Assembly: GCA_006226495.1 (NCBI GenBank)
Contig: SBGU01000047.1
Span: 62,001-126,000, forward strand
Source: Alphaproteobacteria bacterium
GTDB taxonomy: Bacteria; Pseudomonadota; Alphaproteobacteria; Sphingomonadales; Kordiimonadaceae
Reading direction: 5' to 3'
DNA: 64,000 nucleotides
Every line of letters begins with the position of its first letter. Position 1 is the first letter of the stretch. Below, one piece after another: positions 1 to 8,031 of the stretch. The position numbers and the translations under genes were made by a program. Below the pieces are notes generated by a model. That model saw only the letters and a program-made list of their open reading frames with translations. It was not told the origin of the DNA and searched no databases.

Positions 1-243
1 GAAACCGTCCTTGTCGGTATCCAGCAGCCGGAACAGGCGGCTGCGCTGCAGCGCCATGTCGTCGCACGACGCAACACCGTCTTCGTTATAGTCCCAGCGC
101 GCGACGAACTCATAATACATCTGTTCCATCTTGGCGGGGTCGACGGGCGCGGGCTCGCGCCGTTCGGGGCCGCGGTGGCCCCCACAGGCCGCTACAAGGG
201 AAGAGGCAAGCAACAGGGTCGCAAGCGGTAGGCAAATACGCAT
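1..243 (-). CDS. EF-hand lipoprotein, partial (C-terminus outside window)
   Basis: Only the first 81 codons are present; the gene runs off the left edge. The protein starts with a short positively charged, hydrophobic leader ending in a lipobox (V-A-A-C, cysteine about residue 20), so it is probably a lipid-anchored periplasmic or outer-membrane protein. Two EF-hand-type calcium loops follow: one of the form D-Y-N-E-D-G with S and D at the later ligand positions (about residues 51-62), and a second beginning D-T-D-K-D-G, cut by the window edge. A calcium-binding role is inferred from these loops; no specific function can be named. It is divergent from the sulfotransferase-like gene at 369. 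Confidence 0.75.
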   Translation of the reverse strand, partial: MRICLPLATLLLASSLVAACGGHRGPERREPAPVDPAKMEQMYYEFVARWDYNEDGVASCDDMALQRSRLFRLLDTDKDGF

Positions 244-368
244 TGAAAAACTTTCTTGTGGCTGTTTGACGTCAGCAGATGTCTTCATATACGGTCCCCG
301 AATGGGGTGCCCTTCGGGGCAGTTGGTCTTGCACCAGCAAGGCGTGGTGCGCGGGGGATGTCAAGACA

Positions 369-1166
369 ATGGTGGCAAGTGCGGCAAAACCGGCCTTCCT
401 GTTCGCGCGGCAACGCTCGGGCACCGGCGCGCTGGCCGGGCTGTTGAACCGGCACGCCGATTGCCGCTATCCGGGTGAGGTGATGGGCGACGCGGTTGCC
501 GGCAACCCGTTCCATTATTTTCACTGGCTGCCCGGTGCGGTGGCGGCCGAGCCCAGCCTTGTGTTGCCCGACCGCGCGGCCGACCGGCTGGCAGCCTATG
601 TCGCGCATGTGCGCACACTTGCCGGGCAGGGGGCGGTGGTGCTGGATGTCAAATTCAGCCAGACCCATCATTTTGAAGCCTACGAGCGCGGGCCTGACAC
701 GGTGCCGGCCCTGTTCACCCATATACGCGCCCTTGGCCTGCCGGTCATTTTCCTGCGCCGCCGCAACCTGTTGCGCGCGCACTTGTCGCACCTGTCGGCG
801 GAAGCCACCGGTGTGTGGCACACGGCGGGGGACAGGGCGAAGCTGCCAAAGCTGCAGGTCGAGCCGGCCAACCTGCTGCGCGCCCTTCAGGGCCGCGCCC
901 GGCAGGAACGCCGCTTCGACCGCATCCAGACCCTGTTCCCCGCCGCTACGCTGCTTGACTATGAAACCCTGTTCAGCCCGGACGGCGGCCTGACCCCGGA
1001 TGCCGCGGGCAAGCTCGAAGCCACCCTCGGCCTCACCGGCCTCGCCGCCCTCCGCACCGACCAGAAAAAACTCCGCCCCGGCCCCATTGCTGACGGCGTC
1101 GAGAATTACGCGGCGCTCCAGAAGGCGCTCAAGGGCACGGTGTTCGAATGGATGCTGGAAGGGTGA
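369..1166 (+). CDS. Sulfotransferase-like protein (Stf0/NodH type)
   Basis: About 265 residues. The N-terminus carries an F-L-F-A-R-Q-R-S-G-T-G loop, the pattern used by PAPS-dependent sulfotransferases to bind the 5'-phosphosulfate, and the middle has V-I-F-L-R-R-R-N-L-L-R (about residues 123-133), like the 3'-phosphate-binding strand of Stf0/NodH proteins. Such enzymes move a sulfo group from PAPS to a carbohydrate or lipid acceptor; the acceptor here is unknown. The ATG at 369 is preferred over an in-frame codon at 279 because the glycine-rich loop should lie near the N-terminus and a G-rich ribosome binding site precedes it. Single-gene unit. Family call is from motifs only. Confidence 0.65.
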   Translation: MVASAAKPAFLFARQRSGTGALAGLLNRHADCRYPGEVMGDAVAGNPFHYFHWLPGAVAAEPSLVLPDRAADRLAAYVAHVRTLAGQGAVVLDVKFSQTHHFEAYERGPDTVPALFTHIRALGLPVIFLRRRNLLRAHLSHLSAEATGVWHTAGDRAKLPKLQVEPANLLRALQGRARQERRFDRIQTLFPAATLLDYETLFSPDGGLTPDAAGKLEATLGLTGLAALRTDQKKLRPGPIADGVENYAALQKALKGTVFEWMLEG

Positions 1167-1206
1167 AGGGGCAGAGCATGCGTCTGGCGACAAAGCCCTG
1201 CATCCT

Positions 1207-1329
1207 GCCCTTCGACAGGCTCAGGGCGAACGGTTGGTCAGGGACATAAGGGCCAGTGACTTCAGCGCAATCCCGAATTGGTCCGGTTCTTACTGCAAAT
1301 CACCGCTCGCCCTGAGCCTGTCGAAGGGC
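1207..1329. repeat. Perfect 23-bp inverted repeat, 77-bp spacer
   Basis: The arms at 1207-1229 and 1307-1329 are exact reverse complements, built on the core CTTCGACAGGCTCAGGG. I recognise this core as a repeat widely scattered between genes in alphaproteobacteria, especially sphingomonads, usually as facing pairs. It sits in the gap between two convergent genes, where it could act as a bidirectional transcription stop or be a remnant of a REP/MITE-like element. I found no other copy in this window. Confidence 0.8.
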
Positions 1330-1410
1330 ATTGATGCGCTCGCAGACGTTTGCCATGAATTGGTTATTGTGTCCGGGAAACTCGCTTCCATGGAACTGAA
1401 TATGCCCTTT

Positions 1411-2013
1411 TTAGGTAGGCTCAGCATCGCCTACCAAAGTAGTGTGCCCAGGTTCATGCTTGGGGCTTGAATCTGCTTTTTCAAATAGCTCGACAGACCA
1501 ACTAACTATCTGCAGGCGAACAAGGCTGATATCTCTGGCCAACTCAGCGACGGTGGAGAGGATACTTAATTGTTCGGTCGAGGAAAGTGGGATCGATTTG
1601 TCTGACAATCCCTGTTTGGCCACTCGATTGTAGAACAGAAGTACAGGGCCGCCATGTTTGGCGATTGTATAGTCATAAATGCCATGCACCAGTTGATTGC
1701 GTGTTGCTGCTTCGTCAGCAGTCCGTCTCATCACGTTATTAAAAGACACTAGCCATTCGAGCCTGAATTTATCTTTGGTGTCTGCAAGCGCATCGTTGAT
1801 TATGGAGCGGACACAACTGATTTTTGAGCGATTGCTAAGTTCAGCAAACACTATTCTTGAATACCGCCAATTCTGAAACCCGAGCGCCAATTGCAGTATC
1901 TGATTGAGCTGGCTTTCGATAAACTGAAATGAGGTGATGTAGTTGCCTAAAAAGCGAGAGACTTCATCTGAAATGGCGATCTCTTCACTGATCTCATCTT
2001 CGGGGCGGTGCAT
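1411..2013 (-). CDS. Hypothetical protein with HEPN-like R-N-x3-H motif
   Basis: A 200-residue, mostly helical, soluble-looking protein. Its codons are clearly more AT-rich than the surrounding genes, suggesting recent acquisition. Around residues 104-109 it has R-N-Q-L-V-H, which fits the R-(N/D/H)-x3-H signature of HEPN-domain RNases; upstream helices are rich in charged and hydrophobic residues as in that fold. No antitoxin or nucleotidyltransferase partner lies beside it, so a toxin-antitoxin pair is not evident. It could also be an unrelated helical protein with a chance motif. The coding call is solid from length and codon pattern; the function is open. Confidence 0.7.
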   Translation of the reverse strand: MHRPEDEISEEIAISDEVSRFLGNYITSFQFIESQLNQILQLALGFQNWRYSRIVFAELSNRSKISCVRSIINDALADTKDKFRLEWLVSFNNVMRRTADEAATRNQLVHGIYDYTIAKHGGPVLLFYNRVAKQGLSDKSIPLSSTEQLSILSTVAELARDISLVRLQIVSWSVELFEKADSSPKHEPGHTTLVGDAEPT

Positions 2014-2390
2014 CTATGATTCAGCCTTTGATAGAGTTTGATTGCGTCTTTTTTTACCATGACTCACACCTCTCAGGCGATATGCAGTACGTGTTCGTCC
2101 AATTGTAGCTGACGATAAATTTCAGAACCTGTCTGGCCCGCAAGTGCTGGAGCGGCTACCTTGAATTATCTAGTTCTGCAATATCAAGCGGTAAAGAATC
2201 CCGCGAACAGCGCATAATTCAAATTACCTGCAGATCTAGGGCGTATCGTCGACCATAGTTTGCAGGAGGGCCCCACTGCCCAAACATTTCCGCCCAAAAG
2301 CTTTCCCCACCCGCGCAACATCGTTACAAAAATTTCGCGTTCCCAACAAAAATATTTCATTGACTCATGGCCCACTTCCGGTAGTTTCCG
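2014..2390. other. Intergenic stretch with no visible gene
   Basis: About 380 bases between the HEPN-like gene and the serC leader. Base composition is mixed, with AT-rich patches near 2040-2240 that resemble the acquired gene beside it. I see no convincing reading frame, tRNA or repeat. The serC promoter probably lies in its right half, but no clear -35/-10 pair stands out. Confidence 0.5.
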
Positions 2391-2480
2391 TCCCCGGTAC
2401 GTCCCCCAACCGGGATGCGGTCGTCTGCGAGGTCGGCACACACATTTGGGACACGCCTCCCCAACGAGGCGCTAGCTATC
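2391..2480 (+). promoter_or_regulatory. Candidate serC leader RNA (two hairpins)
   Basis: Two hairpins lie in the 5' leader of serC. The first pairs 2393-2398 with 2409-2414 (CCCGGT/ACCGGG, 10-nt loop). The second pairs 2454-2459 with 2466-2471 (CGCCTC/GAGGCG, 6-nt loop) and ends about 10 nt before the ribosome binding site. Both loops contain CCCCA or CCCAAC. A conserved 'serC' RNA motif has been described upstream of serC in alphaproteobacteria; position and shape fit, but I cannot verify the consensus here. Plausible role: control of translation start or attenuation of the serine operon. Confidence 0.5.
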
Positions 2481-2494
2481 TGGAAGGATAGGAC

Positions 2495-3652
2495 ATGACG
2501 AAGCCTGCTCTGCAGCCGCGGCGTCCGGAATTTAGCTCCGGCCCGTGTGCAAAGCGTCCCGGTTGGGCCGTGGACGCACTCAAGAACGCCCTTGTTGGCC
2601 GTTCGCATCGCTCGAAGCCTGGTAAGGCCAAGCTTCAGTATGCCATCAACAAAACCCGTGAAATTCTGAACGTACCGGCGGATTACCGCATCGGTATCGT
2701 TGCCGCCTCGGACACCGGCGCCGTCGAAATGGCGCTGTGGTCCTTGCTCGGCGCCCGTGGTGTCGACATGCTTTCCTGGGAAAGCTTTGGCGCCGGCTGG
2801 GTGACCGACGTGGTCAAACAGTTGAAGCTGAAGGACGTGCGCACCTTCGACGCACCCTACGGCGCGCTGCCCGACCTGTCGCAGGTGGACACCGACCGCG
2901 ATGTGGTCTTCACCTGGAACGGCACCACGTCCGGCGTGAAGGTTCCGAACGCCGACTGGATCAAGGACGACCGCGCGGGCCTGACCATCTGTGATGCCAC
3001 TTCGGCCGCGTTCGCCATGGACCTGCCGTGGCAGAAGCTCGATGTTGTCACCTATAGCTGGCAGAAGGTGCTGGGCGGCGAGGCCGCGCACGGTGTGCTG
3101 ATCCTGAGCCCGCGCGCCGTTGAACGCCTTGAAAGCTACACGCCCCAATGGCCGCTGCCGAAAATCTTCCGCATGACCAAAGGCGGTAAGCTGATTGAAG
3201 GCATCTTCCAGGGTGAAACCATCAACACCCCCTCGATGCTGTGTGTCGAAGACTATATCGACGCGCTTGAGTGGGCTGACGGCCTGGGTGGCCTGTCTGC
3301 CCTCGTGGCCAAATCCGAAGGCAACCTGAAGGTGCTGGAGGACTGGGCGGCCACATCCGATTGGGTTGGCTTCCTTGCGGAAGACAAGGCCATCCGCTCG
3401 AACACGTCCGTGTGCCTGAAGGTGGTGGACCCCTGGTTCCAGGGCCTTGACGCCGAAGCCCAGGCCGCCGTGCCCAAGAAGCTGGCAGCCATGCTGGACG
3501 CCGAAGGCGTGGCCTATGACATCGGTGCCTACCGCGATGCGCCTGCCGGCCTTCGTATCTGGGCCGGTGCCACGGTGGAAGCCGAGGACCTTGAGGCCCT
3601 GACCGCATGGCTTGACTGGGCCTATGCCACCGTCAAGGCGGACTTCGCCTGA
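2495..3652 (+). CDS. serC: Phosphoserine aminotransferase
   Basis: 385 residues. It converts 3-phosphohydroxypyruvate and glutamate to phosphoserine and 2-oxoglutarate in the cytosolic serine pathway. The PLP lysine lies in the S-W-Q-K-V-L-G-G-E motif (about residues 189-197), and the N-terminal [12 protein letters not shown] is typical of the alphaproteobacterial/archaeal SerC subgroup. The ATG at 2495 has a GGAAGGATAGG ribosome binding site. serA follows 71 nt later and consumes the preceding step of the same pathway, so the two form an operon. The hairpin leader directly upstream suggests leader-level control. Confidence 0.95.
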   Translation: MTKPALQPRRPEFSSGPCAKRPGWAVDALKNALVGRSHRSKPGKAKLQYAINKTREILNVPADYRIGIVAASDTGAVEMALWSLLGARGVDMLSWESFGAGWVTDVVKQLKLKDVRTFDAPYGALPDLSQVDTDRDVVFTWNGTTSGVKVPNADWIKDDRAGLTICDATSAAFAMDLPWQKLDVVTYSWQKVLGGEAAHGVLILSPRAVERLESYTPQWPLPKIFRMTKGGKLIEGIFQGETINTPSMLCVEDYIDALEWADGLGGLSALVAKSEGNLKVLEDWAATSDWVGFLAEDKAIRSNTSVCLKVVDPWFQGLDAEAQAAVPKKLAAMLDAEGVAYDIGAYRDAPAGLRIWAGATVEAEDLEALTAWLDWAYATVKADFA

Positions 3653-3723
3653 TTTAGATGCAAACGGTCGGGGCAGGGCCCCGGCCATTCCCCCGCATTC
3701 AGAATATTTCGAAAGGATACATC

Positions 3724-5301
3724 ATGCCCAAGGTGCTGATTTCCGACAAGATGAGCCCGCTTGCAGAACAGATCTTCAAGGACCGCGGCGTTGACGTTGA
3801 CTATATCCCCGGCCTCGACAAGGACGAACTGGCCAAGATCATCGGCAAATATGATGGCCTTGCCATCCGCTCGTCCACCAAGGTAACACCGACCATCCTG
3901 GCCGCCGCCACCAACCTGAAGGTGATCGGCCGCGCCGGTATCGGTGTCGACAACGTCGATGTGCCCGCCGCCACCAACGCCGGTGTGGTGGTGATGAACA
4001 CGCCGTTCGGCAACTCGATCACCACGGCAGAGCATGCCATTGCCATGATGATGGCGCTGGCGCGCGACATTCCGCAGGCCAATGCCTCGACCCACGCCGG
4101 CAAATGGGAAAAATCCAAATTCATGGGTGTGGAACTGACCGGCAAGACCCTTGGTCTTATCGGTTGCGGCAACATCGGTTCGGTGGTGGCAGACCGTGCC
4201 CAGGGCCTGAAGATGAAGGTTATTGCCTTCGATCCGTTCCTGGCGGTTGAACGCGCGGCGGACCTGGGTGTCACCAAGGTCGAACTGGACGAGCTGTTCG
4301 CCAAGGCCGATTTCATCACCCTTCATACGCCGCTCACCGACAATACTCGCGGTATCGTTGGCAAGGCCGCGTTCGAGAAGATGAAAAAAGGCGTGCGCAT
4401 CATCAACTGTGCCCGGGGTGGCCTGATCGATGAAGCCGCGCTTCTGGATGCCCTGAATGCCGGCAAGGTGGCTGGTGCGGCGCTTGACGTGTTCGCCGCC
4501 GAACCCGCGACCGAAAACCCGCTGTTCGGCCATGAAAAAGTGATCTGCACCCCGCACCTTGGCGCGTCGACGAACGAAGCCCAGGTGAATGTGGCCCTGC
4601 AGGTTGCAGAGCAGATGGCCGATTACCTGCTGACGGGGGGTGTGACCAACGCGCTCAACATGCCGTCGGTGAGTGCCGAAGACGCGCCGCGCCTGAAGCC
4701 CTACATGAAGCTTGCCGAACAGATCGGTGGTTTTGCGGGCCAGCTTACCGAACATGGCCTCAAGCGTGTGGTCATCGAATATGAAGGCCATGTGGCGGAA
4801 CTGAACACCAAGCCCCTGACCGCCGTTGTGCTCGAGGGCCTTCTGTCGCCCTTGATGGACACGGTGAACATGGTCAACGCGCCGGTCATCGCCAAGGAAC
4901 GCAACATCCAGGTGACCGAGGTCAAACACGACCGCGAAGGCGACTACCAGACCCTGATTCGCCTGACGGTCGAAACCGAAAAGCGTGCCCGCACGGTATC
5001 CGGCACCCTGTTTGCCAACCAGGCACCCCGGATTGTCGAGGTCAATGGTGTACGGCTTGAGGCCGAGCTTGCGCATCACATGCTCTATGTGGTGAACGAC
5101 GACAAGCCGGGCTTTATCGGCGCCCTGGGCTCGCTCCTTGGTTTCAACGGTGTCAACATCGCCACCTTTGCGCTCGGTCGCCGGATCGAAGGCGAAGAAG
5201 CGGTGGCCCTGGTGGCCGTTGACGGTGAAATCAAGGATATTGTGCTTGACCAGGTGGCCGCGCTCGCCCATGTACGACAGGCGAAAAAACTGTCGTTCTA
5301 A
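3724..5301 (+). CDS. serA: D-3-phosphoglycerate dehydrogenase
   Basis: 525 residues, the long form of the enzyme with a C-terminal ACT domain. It oxidises 3-phosphoglycerate with NAD, the first step of serine synthesis. Visible: the Rossmann G-L-I-G-C-G-N-I-G-S motif (about residues 145-154), the C-A-R-G-G-L-I-D-E active-site segment, a T-P-H-L-G-A-S-T segment with the catalytic His, an intervening domain, and an ACT-like end (M-L-Y-V-V-N-D-D-K-P-G-F-I-G) that in this family can sense serine. The ATG at 3724 with GAAAGGA upstream is chosen over an in-frame codon at 3658 because the conserved M-P-K-V-L-I-S-D start follows it. Confidence 0.96.
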   Translation: MPKVLISDKMSPLAEQIFKDRGVDVDYIPGLDKDELAKIIGKYDGLAIRSSTKVTPTILAAATNLKVIGRAGIGVDNVDVPAATNAGVVVMNTPFGNSITTAEHAIAMMMALARDIPQANASTHAGKWEKSKFMGVELTGKTLGLIGCGNIGSVVADRAQGLKMKVIAFDPFLAVERAADLGVTKVELDELFAKADFITLHTPLTDNTRGIVGKAAFEKMKKGVRIINCARGGLIDEAALLDALNAGKVAGAALDVFAAEPATENPLFGHEKVICTPHLGASTNEAQVNVALQVAEQMADYLLTGGVTNALNMPSVSAEDAPRLKPYMKLAEQIGGFAGQLTEHGLKRVVIEYEGHVAELNTKPLTAVVLEGLLSPLMDTVNMVNAPVIAKERNIQVTEVKHDREGDYQTLIRLTVETEKRARTVSGTLFANQAPRIVEVNGVRLEAELAHHMLYVVNDDKPGFIGALGSLLGFNGVNIATFALGRRIEGEEAVALVAVDGEIKDIVLDQVAALAHVRQAKKLSF

Positions 5302-5323
5302 CTGACGCGGGAGAGGGACCCCG

Positions 5324-6499
5324 ATGAACGGTCCTAAAAAAGAATTGGCGGGTGGTGCATACGCCCGCCAGGCCCTGTTGCCGGAAGGTTTCCGTGACCA
5401 GCTCGCGCCTTATGCCGAGCAGGAAGCTGCGCTTGTGCGCACGCTGGTGGACACCTTCCTGAGCCACGGCTACGACCGCGTCAATCCGCCGCTGGTGGAA
5501 TATGAGGACAGCCTCCTGGTGGGCGCTGGCGCCACCCGCGCCAAGCAGATGTTCCGCCTCATGGACGTGGATACCCAGCGCATGATGGCCGTGCGCGCCG
5601 ACATGACCATGCAGATGTCGCGCCTTGCGGCCACGCGCCTGTCGGACGCCGCGCGCCCCTTGCGCCTTGCCTACACGGGCAATGTGCTGCGCACCAAGGG
5701 CAGCCAGCTTCGCCCGACCCGCCAGTTCATCCAGGCGGGCGTCGAACTGGTGGGCAGCCAGTCGCTGGAAGGCGAACTGGAAGTGATCCTGATCGCGGTC
5801 GAAAGCCTGCAGGCCGTGGGCATCGGCGCCCTGTCTGTGGACCTGACCCTCGCGCCGCTTGTCGGCCTGATGTGCGACAGCGCCAAACTGTCGGGCGACC
5901 TGCGCCAGACCGTGCTTGAAGCCATGGAAGCCAAGGACGCGGGCGCGCTGACCATCCTGCCCGCCGATATCCGCGCGCCGTTCGCGCGGGTTCTGGATGC
6001 CGCCGGTCCCGCGGGCCGCGCCATGGACCTTTTGCGCCTGCTGGAACTGAAGGGTGCCGCCGGCAAGCTGATCGCGCGCCTGGGCCGCCTTGTCGACATG
6101 ATCAGCACACGCCTTCCGGATGTGGCGGTGACCATCGACCCGTGCGAATGCCACGGATTCGAATATAAAACCGGCATCGGATTCGCGCTGTTTGCGCGCG
6201 GTGCCAAGGGTGAACTGGGCCGGGGCGGCCGTTATGTGGTCACGCATCCCGACGGGCATGAAGAAGATGCGACCGGCTTTTCGGTCTATCTTGATACCCT
6301 GATGAAAGCGCTGCCGGCGCCGGCGCCTGTGCAGAAGCTTTATGTGCCTGCAGGCACTTCGCCGGACGCCGCCAAACAGGCGCGCGCCGATGGCTGGCGC
6401 ACAATCCAGGGTCTTGGCGAAACCGCCGACCCGGCAAAAGAGGCGCGTCTTTTGGGCTGCAGCCATATCTTGCTTGATGATACGGTCCGGGCCGTATAA
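5324..6499 (+). CDS. hisZ: ATP phosphoribosyltransferase regulatory subunit
   Basis: 391 residues, a histidyl-tRNA synthetase-like protein without tRNA-charging function. In species with the short HisG, HisZ forms the hetero-octameric first enzyme of histidine synthesis and gives feedback by histidine. The class II core is seen in L-L-P-E-G-F-R-D-Q and in the motif 2 region around R-L-A-Y-T-G-N-V-L-R. It has the HisZ length and lacks a clear anticodon-binding domain. A GGGAGAGGG ribosome binding site precedes the ATG, 22 nt after serA. hisG is not in the window; the serA-hisZ-purA order is common in alphaproteobacteria. Confidence 0.92.
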   Translation: MNGPKKELAGGAYARQALLPEGFRDQLAPYAEQEAALVRTLVDTFLSHGYDRVNPPLVEYEDSLLVGAGATRAKQMFRLMDVDTQRMMAVRADMTMQMSRLAATRLSDAARPLRLAYTGNVLRTKGSQLRPTRQFIQAGVELVGSQSLEGELEVILIAVESLQAVGIGALSVDLTLAPLVGLMCDSAKLSGDLRQTVLEAMEAKDAGALTILPADIRAPFARVLDAAGPAGRAMDLLRLLELKGAAGKLIARLGRLVDMISTRLPDVAVTIDPCECHGFEYKTGIGFALFARGAKGELGRGGRYVVTHPDGHEEDATGFSVYLDTLMKALPAPAPVQKLYVPAGTSPDAAKQARADGWRTIQGLGETADPAKEARLLGCSHILLDDTVRAV

Positions 6500-6538
6500 A
6501 AGCCCACTTTTACGGGCATCCAGATAAGGGGATATTCC

Positions 6539-7831
6539 ATGGGCAACGTTGTTGTTGTCGGCTCGCAATGGGGCGACGAGGGCAAAGGCAAAATCGTTGA
6601 TTGGCTTTCCGAACGCGCAGACGTGGTTGTGCGGTTCCAGGGCGGCCACAACGCGGGCCACACCCTGGTCGTTGATGGCAAGGTCTACAAGCTGTCCCTG
6701 ATGCCTTCGGGTGTTGTGCGCGGCGGCAAGGTCAGTGTCATCGGCAACGGTGTCGTGATCGACCCGTGGGCGCTTCTGAGCGAAATGGACAAGCTGCGCG
6801 GGCAGGGTGTGGATATCACCCCGGATTCGCTGCAGATCGCCGCCAATGCGACCCTGATCATGCCCTATCATCGCGAACTGGATGCGCTGCGCGAAGACGC
6901 CACCAAAGGCGTGAAGATCGGCACCACGCGCCGTGGCATCGGCCCGGCCTATGAAGACAAGGTCGGCCGCCGGGCGATCCGTGTCTGCGACCTGCAGTCG
7001 CGCGACACCATCGAAGCCCGGCTTGAAGTCGCGCTGACGCACCATAATGCCGTGCGCCGTGGCCTCGACCAGCCGGAAGTGGACGGCAAGGAAATCGCCG
7101 ACCAGTTGATGGAACTGGCGCCGCAGATCCTGCCCTATATGCACAATGTCTGGCGCACGCTGGACGACGCGCAGAAAAGCGGCAAGAAAATCCTGTTCGA
7201 AGGCGCCCAAGGCTCGCTGCTTGATGTCGACCATGGCACCTATCCGTTCGTGACCAGCTCGAACACCATCGCCGGCCAGGCCGCCGGTGGCTCGGGCATG
7301 GGCCCGCGTGCGCTTGATTATGTGCTCGGCATCACCAAGGCCTATACCACCCGCGTGGGGTCTGGCCCGTTCCCGACCGAGCAGGAAAATGAAGTCGGCC
7401 AGTATCTGGGCGAAAAAGGCCATGAGTTTGGTGTGGTCACCGGCCGCAAGCGCCGCTGTGGCTGGTTCGATGCCGTTCTGGTGCGCCAGAGCCTGACCAT
7501 CGGCGGTGTCGACGGCATCGCGCTCACCAAGCTTGACGTGCTGGACGGCCTTGACGAACTGAAGGTCTGTGTCGGCTACAAGCACAAGGGCGAAATTGTC
7601 GATTACCTGCCTTACGGCATGGAAGACCAGGCCGCGATCGAACCGGTGTATGAAACCCTCGAAGGCTGGCAGGACAGCACCTTTGGTGCCCGCAGTTGGG
7701 CCGACCTGCCGGCGACCGCCATCAAATATATCCGCCGCATCGAAGAACTGATCGGCGTGCCCGTGGCGCTGTTGTCGACCAGCCCGGAACGCGACGACAC
7801 CATTCTGGTGCGCGATCCCTTCCAGGACTAG
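6539..7831 (+). CDS. purA: Adenylosuccinate synthetase
   Basis: 430 residues, full length. It joins IMP and aspartate using GTP to make adenylosuccinate, the first committed step to AMP. Diagnostic segments: [11 protein letters not shown] near residues 8-18 (GTP loop and catalytic Asp), [10 protein letters not shown] (about 35-44), the G-T-T-x-x-G-I-G-P-A segment, and [10 protein letters not shown]. It lies 39 nt behind hisZ with an AAGGGG ribosome binding site and closes the cluster, since a strong terminator follows at 7874. Confidence 0.97.
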   Translation: MGNVVVVGSQWGDEGKGKIVDWLSERADVVVRFQGGHNAGHTLVVDGKVYKLSLMPSGVVRGGKVSVIGNGVVIDPWALLSEMDKLRGQGVDITPDSLQIAANATLIMPYHRELDALREDATKGVKIGTTRRGIGPAYEDKVGRRAIRVCDLQSRDTIEARLEVALTHHNAVRRGLDQPEVDGKEIADQLMELAPQILPYMHNVWRTLDDAQKSGKKILFEGAQGSLLDVDHGTYPFVTSSNTIAGQAAGGSGMGPRALDYVLGITKAYTTRVGSGPFPTEQENEVGQYLGEKGHEFGVVTGRKRRCGWFDAVLVRQSLTIGGVDGIALTKLDVLDGLDELKVCVGYKHKGEIVDYLPYGMEDQAAIEPVYETLEGWQDSTFGARSWADLPATAIKYIRRIEELIGVPVALLSTSPERDDTILVRDPFQD

Positions 7832-7873
7832 GGCCCGGCGGAATACAGGCATCCTGCAATATCAAATTCACGG

Positions 7874-7909
7874 AACACCGCTAACTATAGACGTTAGCGG
7901 TGTTTTTTT
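7874..7909 (+). terminator. Rho-independent terminator after purA
   Basis: A 12-bp perfect stem pairs 7874-7885 (AACACCGCTAAC) with 7893-7904 (GTTAGCGGTGTT) around a 7-nt loop, followed by a run of seven T at 7903-7909. It ends the serC-serA-hisZ-purA transcription unit. Confidence 0.93.
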
Positions 7910-8031
7910 GTAAGTATTTATAGTCAGTCACGTTATGATTCAGAATTGTTAACCAATTCCGGGGACACTGGCTTGCACGTATGAATTGACGTGCACAGCA
8001 TGCGTGTCGGTGGGTGAAGGGGGTAAACGGC

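Noticed and set aside
2184-2441. 85-codon minus-strand frame in the serC upstream gap
   Set aside because: No ribosome binding site, Cys/Arg/Trp-rich product and overlap with the serC leader hairpins.
5231-7852. 873-codon open frame on the minus strand
   Set aside because: It lies wholly antisense to hisZ and purA, whose motifs are unambiguous; the long frame is a by-product of GC-rich codon use.
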